Positions 24,583 through 33,794 of a DNA stretch of 41,893 bases are shown here, one piece after another; positions within the stretch are counted from its first letter, which is position 1, and every line of letters begins with the position of its first letter. The stretch comes from Stereocaulon alpinum. Lineage: Eukaryota > Ascomycota > Lecanoromycetes > Lecanorales > Stereocaulaceae. Position numbers and translations under genes: made by a program. Under the pieces are notes generated by a model. The model saw only the letters and a program-made list of their open reading frames with translations, was not told the origin of the DNA and ran no database searches. The stretch is taken from assembly GCA_018257865.1 (NCBI GenBank), contig JAEUBA010000153.1, positions 1 through 41,893 of the forward strand, in the 5' to 3' direction.

Positions 24583-25157
24583 AGGATAGTGAGTTTATTT
24601 GCGATGCGTACATCAAGCAGGTATAGAATCAAAGGTCTAGAAACATAAGAGAGAGGAAAGGGATACACTATATCCGCTCTTACCCACGCGCATCAGGGAC
24701 GCCGGCGCGGAGTTTCATGTCTTTTATTCCTTAAGCACCGCAGAGGGGGAGTCGATTTCGGACGGGGAGGTGCTGAGGATGTAGAGGGTTAGGGGGTGTT
24801 TGTGTTTTTGGGTTGTTGTGTAGGTGTTTTTGTGGGAGGGTTTTGGGATGGGGGGAGTGGGGAGGGGGATTTTAGGGGGTTGTGGGGGTGATGATAGGTG
24901 ATGTAGATGAGTGCGGTTTAGGTTATGGGTTGTGTCCCTCTATGCGGCTTCAAGTAAAACAGGCTCGACGCGAGGGTGCGTAGGTCTAGTATAGCGGTTG
25001 GGAAGTTGTATTTCTTAGCGGATAGGAGTGAAGAGAGTGAGAGTGGTGAATACAGAATAAAGCACATATCAAAATTGTGAGATACATGGTGGTTGTCTGT
25101 TGTTGGGGCAGAGTGATGAAGATCAAAGCATGCTTGTAGCATGGCAGACTGTAACAC
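24030..25157. other. Intergenic, low-complexity
   Basis: About 24290-24370 is C-rich, 24548-24581 is a run of 34 G, and 24780-24900 is G/T-rich with many TGGGGG units. Frames across the G run give only poly-Gly or poly-Pro. No gene is seen. The last part, 24900-25157, lies just 3' of the truncated aldehyde dehydrogenase and contains no recognisable continuation of it. Confidence 0.5.
24548..24581 (+). repeat. Homopolymer of 34 G
   Basis: An uninterrupted run of 34 G is read directly in the sequence. Runs this long are rare in fungal genomes, slip easily in replication and in sequencing, and can fold into G-quadruplexes. The exact length is therefore uncertain. Confidence 0.85.
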
Positions 25158-26142
25158 ACCTTGAATAGTCACATTAGTGACAATGGCTCTGTCAGTCCTC
25201 CCGCCGTAGGCAGTGTCGCCTCTAGTCTCATTGAGTGGCCCAACAAGCCGGTCGTATATACGATCATTTACGATGCGAACGGCGTGGTCTTTGCCATCGT
25301 CTCTGAGGTACTTGCCCAACCAGTAGGTAGACCTCTCCACAAATTTGTCATGGACACTCGGATCAACGAACACATGGTTAGCAGCAAGACAAACTTGACC
25401 ACAATGCATGTGTACTTGGAGAATACAATACGTTTGGCAGCCACATCGATGTCGGCTGATAGCGTGACGATGTAAGGAGCTTGGTCACCAAGCTCGAGTA
25501 CCGTCGGGGTCAAATGCTTTGCCTCAGCAGCAGCGATGACCTTGGCAATCCTTGGAGAGCCGGTATAGAACATCTGATCAAAGCGATGTTTCAATATCAT
25601 GGTCGTCTCTTCAGGCCCGCTGGTGACAAGTTGTATAGCCTCCTGGTCAAGATACCTGGGTACGAGTTCGGCCATAAGGTCTTGACAGGCGACTGCAATT
25701 TCAGACGGTTTGACCATCGCACAACAGCCGGCCGAAATAGCCGCAATCGATAGGGACAAAGTCAAGATGAAGGGGAAGTTCCATGCTCCCAAGATGAGGG
25801 CCACCCCCAAAGGTTCTTTTCTGATACGTGCTCCACCGAGCCTTTTGAAGAGGAAGCCAGCGTCTGGAGCGTCGTCTGCGGCTCACTGTTCAACGTGCTT
25901 CAAATGTACTAGTATATCATTCTTTACGGCCCCAATATCTGCAAAGTAGGACTCGAGTTCATGGCGGTTAAAATCAGCGTGCAGAACTTCGGCAACTGCT
26001 GCTTCGTTGTCGGCGATCATTCAGAACATCTGCTTGATCTGCCATTTTCTCCAGGCTACGGACTTAGTCTTCCCGAATTTAAAGTCTGGCGGAGGGTCGT
26101 GTAAGCGTCTCCGAGCTGCTCTGGAGTTGTGTATAGAGCCAT
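25158..26142 (-). pseudogene. Aldehyde dehydrogenase (ALDH3-like), broken and 3'-truncated
   Basis: The reading starts at ATG 26142 (MALYTTPEQL) and continues through recognisable family segments: AWRKWQIKQMF, RIRKEPLGVALILGAWNFPF, AMVKPSEIAVA, DQMFYTGSPRIAKVIAAAEA and the catalytic Glu context LELG. The catalytic Cys context GQVCLAANHVFVDPSVHDKF lies in another frame. Lesions: a one-base loss near 26075-26085, TGA at 26021-26023 and TGA at 25883-25885 (both where a Trp is usual), a frame change near 25405-25411, and an apparent loss of a few codons before IVTNVTIQG. The match stops at about 25160, so roughly the last third, including the end of the catalytic domain and the oligomerisation strand, is missing. 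An intact enzyme of about 500 residues would oxidise fatty or aromatic aldehydes with NAD(P). The lesions are scattered rather than of RIP type, so this is ordinary decay. Confidence 0.9.
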
Positions 26143-27298
26143 GTTAAGTCATTCGCAAGTAGAAGGGTGGTGGAAGTGAATGTCGATGAAGACTGGAGTA
26201 CTCGTACTTTCAGCAAGTCCATACCTAGCCTATGCCAAGGCGGATATATCTACCAACCATATTGCTAGCATTCAGGGAAACATGTTGTATATGCCTCCAT
26301 ATATATAGCTGAAGCCAATAAAGAAGTAATACAACCAGGTATCTAGCATAGCAAGCTCGAGGATGACATGAGGATGGAGACAAATGCTTTCTGCGCTACT
26401 GCCACAAAGCATTGCCTGATAGCGTAAAGGACGGGGGTTTCGACAATGTATTGTCGTACGAGTAATTGAGCCGATTAGCAATTTCTGAATGAAATGTCAA
26501 TACCTTATTATACACTCCTGTTTTAAGTCAGGCTGGAACGGGCTCAGTACAAATAGCTTTGGTATCAAGAACTTCTGATACTCGAGAACACTTGTCTCAT
26601 GTCACAAACTGATCTGTCAGCAGATGATATCACTAACGTGCTCAAAGGGTGTAGCTCTGTCACTCGCATAGAGGTCGGACGAACTACCTCCGTGTTCAAG
26701 CGCTCTTACAGCTGAAGTTTTCGAGCATCAAGGTACCTTGGGTACTCGTGGTACTTAAGCGGCTTGTACGCGTGCATCGGCCAGTCACGGGGTCGCGTCA
26801 TCGCCAAGAGAATTTTGACAACTTTCTGGGCGGGGCCCCACAAAGGGGGCATCCAAGCGAGCCCGTGGAGTGCGATTAGTACCTAACAACGGGTTCTCTA
26901 CGGTGGCCCTGGAGTCCCCACTACAGGCGCTTCCGGGGGTGCCGGTGGGGGTTTAGAGCCTTGCTTTGTAGAGGACGTGCCTGCTACTAGGCCTTGAACT
27001 ATATGTCTAGAACACTAACGTCAACTTGGCATCAATGGGCTTTCGTCTTTCAAAGTTTCTGGATCTTCGAGACATGGGTCCATAGCTGCCACACATTGCG
27101 TTCATGCTTAGCTTCAGGCGATGGCCGAAATTGTATGGCACACCTGAGGTACTAGGCCTCTGAGGTCATGAAATCGAGTAATAAGCACCCTATACATGAA
27201 CGAATTTCACTTCCTCATCATCAAGCATCGAAGTCTGGCTGGATCACCTCGTTAATACACCTGTAATTAGAGCCAGCCCTTCGGCTCCTCCTCTGCCC
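26143..27298. other. Intergenic between ALDH pseudogene and gasdermin gene
   Basis: No gene is seen in about 1.15 kb. The part at 26840-26960 is GC-rich with many GGGG/CCCC tracts. At 26990-27010 the segment TACTAGGCCTTGAACTATAT resembles one near 33398 on the other side of the gasdermin/CHAT pair, with four or five mismatches. Confidence 0.45.
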
Positions 27299-28174
27299 TT
27301 ATCTCTTCCTCCATTGGGTCAATACAACAATTTCTAACTTGGCTTGTAAGGCCTTTTCCTCTACGGTGCCGGGACCCGCAGCTGACTTAACAACCTCATC
27401 GTCATCATCCTCAAAGCTGGCATCCCTCTGCTTCGCATCATTGAAGGTCGCGTTCCCCCATTCGAAGTTCATAGCGTCCCTTGCCGGCTTGATCGGTTTA
27501 CTGGCGCTATACCCAAATATTGACCTCTGAATGACCTTTTTATACTCAATGGCAAAGATATACTCCCCAGGCGCCTTTGCCTTGATGATACCTTCTTCAG
27601 CATTCGACACATTAGCGCTTGCGCCAGCGTTAAGATCCAAAGGCAGTCCGAAAGCCGCTGCTAGGGAAACTGAGAAGCCTGCTCCGACCTCGTTCTTCTT
27701 TCCCGTTGTAATGCTCGACTTGCCATCCTGACATGTTTTGATGCCGACAATGAGATAAAGACGGCCGTCGTTGCGAGCGAAAAAGCCCTTGGGGCCGGTC
27801 AAGGCATCGTACACGCGTGACGTTTCGAGCAGCTTGTCAAAAGCATCGAATTGGTCTTGCAGACGGTAGGTCTTGATGATGGCGGAGTCCACAGTGCATT
27901 TGGCTCCATCACCGCCACCGATATTGAATGTGAAGAGGCCTTCGAGGAAGGCTTTGACGTTATTATTCGTGATGCTAGAGAGGACCACTTTGGCTTCACT
28001 CTCTACTGTCTCTACGAGAGCTGCTCCAAGTATGCTTGAGGGATCCTTCGGCTGCGAGTTGGCGATTGGATTATTAATGTTCGTAACAAAACGACCAATC
28101 ATGTCTGGCAAGTCCGCTGCTGGAAGCCTGCTTGGTAGGATAAGGAAGGTAGGTTTCGATTTCACGCCCGCCAT
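27299..28174 (-). CDS. Fungal gasdermin-like pore-forming protein (HET-Q1/RCD-1 type)
   Basis: An intronless gene of 291 residues without a signal peptide. I call it gasdermin-like from the order and character of its segments, not from a database hit. A first amphipathic beta-hairpin region (about 60-103) is followed by a helix and linker RLQDQFDAFDKLLETSRVYD (104-123), then the conserved strand GRLYLIVGIKTCQDGK (137-152), a long alternating Gly/Ala/Ser hairpin (163-198), and GEYIFAIEYKKV (203-214). The tail (about 237-291) has an acidic patch DDDDE at 256-260, a flexible AAGPGT, and a last helix ending in WRKR. In fungal gasdermins a short C-terminal tail keeps the pore-forming part inactive until a protease removes it; the freed part then oligomerises in the plasma membrane and kills the cell. 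The divergent neighbour encodes a CHAT protease with an NTPase, the kind of partner expected. The fold assignment needs a structure prediction. Confidence 0.72.
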   Translation of the reverse strand: MAGVKSKPTFLILPSRLPAADLPDMIGRFVTNINNPIANSQPKDPSSILGAALVETVESEAKVVLSSITNNNVKAFLEGLFTFNIGGGDGAKCTVDSAIIKTYRLQDQFDAFDKLLETSRVYDALTGPKGFFARNDGRLYLIVGIKTCQDGKSSITTGKKNEVGAGFSVSLAAAFGLPLDLNAGASANVSNAEEGIIKAKAPGEYIFAIEYKKVIQRSIFGYSASKPIKPARDAMNFEWGNATFNDAKQRDASFEDDDDEVVKSAAGPGTVEEKALQAKLEIVVLTQWRKR

Positions 28175-28443
28175 ATTGATGCTGACGATTGAAATGCAAC
28201 GACACTGAGCTTTACAATCTTTGCTCGTTCCCCAGGGTCATGAAAAAGATGCCCCTCACTTCGCTGACCACTAAATCAAGCCACCTCTTACAGCTCTGCC
28301 TATTCAGGCTTAGGGGCACATAGTTTGGGCACTAAACTAGTACTATTGCACCACAACGGCACCCCAGTCTACTCCCAAACGTCTTACCTCCGAGGTGCAC
28401 CTCAATATCTGTTGCCGGCAGAAGACTACTTGAGGATCTGCAC
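28175..28443. promoter_or_regulatory. Bidirectional promoter region of the gasdermin/CHAT pair
   Basis: These 269 bp hold both promoters. It contains a dyad TAGTTT-N7-AAACTA at 28321-28339 and a CCCCT (28252-28256) with an AGGGG (28312-28316), which match the AGGGG stress-response core bound by Msn2/4-type regulators in yeast. Such short motifs occur by chance, so a regulatory role is only a possibility. The shared region itself implies that the two genes can be expressed together. Confidence 0.5.
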
Positions 28444-31400
28444 ATGTCGTCGTGCGATCTCGAGATCACTGGTGGAGGGTGGGATGATACCACGGACAGT
28501 TGGACGGTAGAGATAAGGTTTCAAAGCGCTATCACGCACGTTGCTCTGCCATTGGGATCCTCCTCCAAAGATCTAGAGGATATCAGATGGTACTTAGAAG
28601 ACTTTGCATCTGACAAGGGATCGCCGTTCGAAACCGCCAGAGCCTTGCACTGTAAAGAGCTGCTGTCCGATAAAGCCATTGCACTACATACTGCGCTCGG
28701 ACTCAACGCCTTCGACCTTGGTGATACACGACGGCTCGGAATAATCGTTAGAAAGCGACCTGATGCGAAAGATTTCTTCGCTGTCCCATGGGAACTCCTA
28801 GAGGATCCACAGCTTTGGCCTACCGATCTTAAAGTTCTAGTAAGACGCAGTATGGACGACGGTAAATCGCAGCGAGGTCAGTGGGATGTCGCCGATCATG
28901 GACTGAACATCCTGCTCGCCGTCTCCCGCCCCAATTTTGCACTCGATGTGGACTATCGCCTAATCTCTAAAAGGATCGTCAACATCGTGGACAATCTTCC
29001 GAGCAAGGGTCTCAAAGTGACCATCGAGCTTGTACGACCTGGAACGTGGGTTGGATTGAAGGCACATCTGGACAGATATCCGCCGCGCCACTTCCAAGTT
29101 GTTCATCTGGACGTACATGGAAGCCTGGCTGAGAGAGGGGGGACTTCGGCCGTCTATCTGAACTTCCTGCGGAGTTCCGGCGCAGGTACACTCCTCGTCT
29201 CGGCAGAGCAGATGGGAATTGTGCTCAAAGAACGTGGCGTTCAAGCCGTCCTCCTCAACGCCTGTGACTCCGCTAGAGTCGGTCGAGGATTAAGCAGCAA
29301 CGTCTGTGAGATCCTACTCCAAAGTGGCGTTTCAATGGTACTAGGTATGGCCTACGAGACCCTCAGCAGCGCTGCTGAGAAATTTATGAAAGAGTTCTAC
29401 GGATACTTCCTAATGCAATGCCTTGACTGGTCCTCATCGGCTAGCCTTGCAAGGGCCCAACTCCGCATGCACAAGACCAGGAATGCTCGCTTTGGGCTTC
29501 AAGTTGCCGTGGATGATTGGATAGTCCCTGTCCTTTACTCGTCAAAGGAGCTCACATTTGATACAGCTCTGGTAGCCCCCATCGGTAGCCAGCAGATAAG
29601 AGATAGGCTTTTGGCCATGATTCCTAGCATTGTGGAGACGACGAGGTTGAGAGTAGAGTCTGAATCACACCGTCTATGGACCACAGGAATACTCGGCCGG
29701 GACTCATCGCTGTTGATACTGGAGACTGCAGTGCTCATTGACTATCGTACAGAGGTCAGTCAATCCATCAAACGACGGTTGATTTACATTCACGGTCCTG
29801 CGGGGTGTGGCAAGACTTCATTTGTGCGCGACGTCGGTCGCTGGTGGAAGAGTACTCACCTTATAGAGGCAGAATACTACTTCGACTTCGCAGATAAATC
29901 TTGGCCTCGAACAATGGAGGCTGTCGTTACCCGAATACTTGCTTCGTCCTCGCCGAAAACCGGAATGGAAAAGGATCCGATGCATACGGTTTTACAGTAT
30001 CTGAACGATCATCGATGTCTGCTCGTCCTTGACAGCTTGGAAGTCATCACCGTCGGTAGCTTTAGCATTAATCGTGAAGACAGAGATATAATCACCTCGT
30101 TTTTGAATGGCCTTAGGGGTGGGGAGACCATTGTATTGCTGGTTTCTCGGCGAGAATCAGAGCGCTGGCTCCATATAGAGAATGGTCAGATCTGGCCCGT
30201 CTCTCTTGGAGGTCTCTCCCCTCCATCTGCTGCGAGAATGGCACGAAACTTTCTTTGCCACGTATCGGACAATACTTACGACTACAATGATGCCACAAGC
30301 TCCGAGTTCTTGGAACGTGTCCTTGCCAAGTTGCAATATCTGCCGCTTGCAATTGAGCTAATATTGGGATCTGTCATTTCCCAAGAAGTCAGTGAGCCTT
30401 TATCTCCTGAACAGCTATACCATAAATTGATCGTCGACGGCGTCATGCCGATGGCTCCGGATGCTTCGCATGACGGTATCCGCTTCCTGAATGACCTCAG
30501 ACACGAGCTGATTGGAGAACTTGCTCGTCTGGAAACGACCGATGACCGCGATGATAAGATGATGCTGAACTTGTTGCTCAGTCTTGGCCTTTTTCAGGGT
30601 TACATGCCACAAGACATTGACAGGTTCGTTGGCTTCCTCACATTGCGCAATGTGCTAAGTGACAAGTCAAGAGAGGCGTTGGAGATGGTTGTGGAGCCGG
30701 AGTAAGTCATACCCTGCTACTGCATTCCTTCTTACTTCCAATGGCTCACGCTGATGGTCGATAGATACGTCGATAAGATGTTAGCTGTCTTAGATCCGCC
30801 TGATCTGGAGTGGTTTCAGCCATTCATCGAATCGCGAAAGCCTGCTTTGAGAAAGCTTTGCAAAATGCTTGTTAACCAGAACATGATGTGGGAAGAGCAC
30901 GTGAGCGTGCCAGCCTCTGGAACATCTTTTCGATATTGGCGAACACATTGTCTTCTGACCAATCAGTTGCGATTCATGTGTAGCTACATGGCTCAACATA
31001 ATCTTGTCGGACACGCTAAAGAAACCGAAACCATGAGACGAGAAGCGTTTTCTGACTACTATGACAGAAGAATTACAGTAGACTGGGACAAAGCGAGCGC
31101 CGACTGTGCTCCACAGGTTCGGCTGGAAGTCGCGTGTGAGCTAGACAACCTCATTGCGGCTATGAAGATCTGGGCAGACTCACCTTACTTTGAGACCGAC
31201 CGTCGTTGTTTATATCGCGTGGCGGAGCTTTTCGACCTGAATTCGCTCACGAAAGGGGAATTTGCTTCTCTCACAGAAGCACTGGATCGTGTTCTTGTAA
31301 GGTACGAGAGGTTGCAGAGCAGGACCAAAACTCTCGATGACTATATGTTATCTTCGGCAGTACGCGCGGCTTCAACCCTAATGAACGTGCATTTCGCAAG

Positions 31401-32806
31401 CAATACCTGGCCTTTAGCAAGGAAGTACAACCAAGCAGTGATTAGACTGATAAATACTGCCCATGAGAACCGAGAGCTCAACGAAAGCGAACAAGGTCAT
31501 CTGGATCAGGCAAAGATGTGCTCCGCTTTTGAGGCCTTTCATTGCGGTCGGAAAAGCGAAGCAGAGACGAAATCCCGTAACAACCTCGAGACCTCAAAGA
31601 CGAACCCCTCCAATCTGGCAATCGCAGCAGCGCATGCCAAGATTCGTCACATGAATGTGTACGGACTGCTGATGTGTCGTATAGAGCACCCTAGATCGAC
31701 GAGAGAAGAGATTGAGGAGTTGGCAGCTGAGCTTGAGGTTGCCACTAAAGACTTCTACGAATCTTCTAGAGCCTGCGGACAAGCAGCTGGCTTCGAAGAC
31801 GATAACACGGCTCTTGAAAAGACGACGCCTGCATGGCGCGAATACTGGTCATGGTATAAGGGTTTTTTGGACTCTGCGCGACAAGGGGCGGTACGTTCGC
31901 GGCTTTTTTTCTTCTGCTGTCAACGTTTCCTCGCTGACCCGATCCAAGCCTATCGATATGGCGACTTTGCAAGTACAATTGAGGAGCACTATCTCTCGTC
32001 TCGACTTCAACCAGTACAGAAGACATCCTTCACGACAGGGCAAAACCCATTACTGGCCAGAGGTGATGTCAAGTTTAGACATACTGGGCGACAAGGAAAG
32101 CATCAAAGACGCGTACCTCAATGCGCTCACACATTCCATGGCCACAGGCAATGCCGCAACCCAAGCCGATTGGCATGAAGAGCTATGCAACCTAGCTATA
32201 CGAATGGAGGAACACGAACCTGCACTCGAACATAACGAAAAGTGGTACAACATGAAAAACGAGGTATTCGACGTGGCCTCTGACTCCTATACCCAAGCGA
32301 TTTACAACTATAGAATCTCCTTCTGCTGTTTTTATCTAAAGCAGTGGCCGAACGCGGAAGGCGCCATCCGAAGAGCCATCGGGTGGGCGTACGAGTCCTC
32401 TTCACGTAGCCTTCTGCTGAACTTCTCTGCCCACGCAGCTCTAATTGACAATCATGCCAAAGGAAGCACCGTGGAAGGTGCACGATGGTTCTTTATAGCT
32501 GGTATTCTAGCTTATGAGGCAGGGACGTACGAATACCATGTTGAGAAGCAAGGATGGATCTTGAAGCAACTCTCCAGCGTAGTAGTAAAGCTTGTTATCA
32601 ATGGGGACTTCGAATGGGCGGACTTAATCAGAGAGCATGTCGATGGTATTCATACAGACCAGGAGCTAAAGTGCTTTGATCTGCTGACTGCCTTCATGAG
32701 TCGATTCCTCCATGGCCCAGCGTCTGAAGAGGAGTATTCGAAGTCGGAAGAAGATATATTCCTCGCCGCAGCGTCAGAGGTTAAGGTGTTCCAAGGTCCA
32801 ACATAG
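28444..32806 (+). CDS. CHAT caspase-like protease fused to STAND NTPase and TPR-like region
   Basis: Three exons, 28444-30701, 30765-31890 and 31949-32806, join in phase (introns of 63 and 58 bp, both with good GTAAGT/GTACGT donors; the second has a GCTGAC branch site) and encode 1413 residues. Residues about 1-370 form a CHAT domain, a caspase-like peptidase fold, with the expected dyad: His225 in HLDVHGS and Cys274 in LLNACDSA. A STAND-type NTPase follows, with Walker A GPAGCGKTS (451-459, Lys457), Walker B LLVLDSLE (Asp530) and an LLVSRRESE segment near 567. The remaining 650 or so residues are helical and TPR-like, probably the sensor and autoinhibitory part. The architecture is that of an NLR-like protease: ligand sensing triggers NTPase-driven assembly and activates the protease. 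It lies head to head with the gasdermin-like gene, its likely substrate. No frameshift or stop breaks it. What it senses is unknown. Confidence 0.85.
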
Positions 32807-33794
32807 ACCTTTACGTAGTATGGAAGATAGTCCAACTTTTCAACCAATGAGCTCGAATGCGAGTCAGGATCATCGCGCAGTGCGCCATTCTTCACCGACT
32901 GAGTGGTTAATCACCTAACATTTACTCTTTGCTCTTGAGTGCAAACCATATGCCCTATGGCAGCCACGGTTACGGATACTGCGCTTGCCCGCTTGTATAT
33001 CATGAAACCCCTCGATACGGCTATGGTCGATAAGTATTGGCCTCGGATATATGGTAAGATATTGTCGCAAAGACTTCGAAGCCGCGCTATCACGTGCATA
33101 CAAATGTCATAGGAATATACCAATCTATTCATCAGCAATCGTTGCTTTTGAAGCGTTTCGTAGATATTTCAAGCTTTCGGGTACTAATCTAGCGCCCTCA
33201 AGGCGTGCTCGCGTGGAGCTGCCGGCCACGGGGCAACTTGTGGGCTTGGGCACCCATAAGCAAGCTTTGCTAAGCGAATTTATATGCAAAGGTAGCGTAT
33301 GATTGACGGTGTAGCTCTACCTGGCTCCAGGGCCTGCGTGCCGGGGCGCCATTGAATTTCCTCACGTCCCTGACGAGGTATCCGTGAATTCTTTATACTA
33401 GGCTTTGGACGATATACAGCCCGTAATTCGCCTCACGGATGGCAATTCCCATTGGTAAGGGTAACCGTCTATCAGCGTACGGTAACCAGGCTGTATAGTT
33501 AGTTGAGATCAAATGGGCTTTTACGGTTACCCTTACGAACTCCTTATTGTTGAGAAACGCATATAGACACTGTCTAGAAATTGGTTTGCCCACAGAAGGA
33601 GTGTTCACGCCAACAGGCAGAGAGTTTACTCTTTGAGAAACGACGAATATGCATTCCACAGCTATCATTGAGTAGCACGTGCAGACTTGATATACCAACA
33701 AGGAAACAGTGGAGGAGGCGACTTTTTTGGCGAAACTACTGATTGGAACATCCCACTCATCAACAAGATGTTGTCCTTCATGACAAGGACCCAT
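32807..33794. other. Intergenic with a small inverted-repeat element
   Basis: No gene is supported in about 990 bp between the CHAT gene and the convergent membrane-protein gene. It contains a perfect 14-bp inverted repeat (33455-33468 and 33533-33546) and, near 33398, a segment TACTAGGCTTTGGACGATAT similar to one at 26990. Confidence 0.45.
33455..33546. repeat. Perfect 14-bp inverted repeat, 64-bp spacer
   Basis: GTAAGGGTAACCGT at 33455-33468 is exactly reversed at 33533-33546. The 92-bp unit could be a miniature inverted-repeat element or a stable hairpin. No target-site duplication is obvious and the flanks differ. Confidence 0.5.

Noticed and set aside
25883..26023. RIP as the cause of stop codons in the aldehyde dehydrogenase remnant
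   Set aside because: The changes are TGG to TGA, which is not the CpA-to-TpA change on either strand, and CA/TG are not depleted in this gene.
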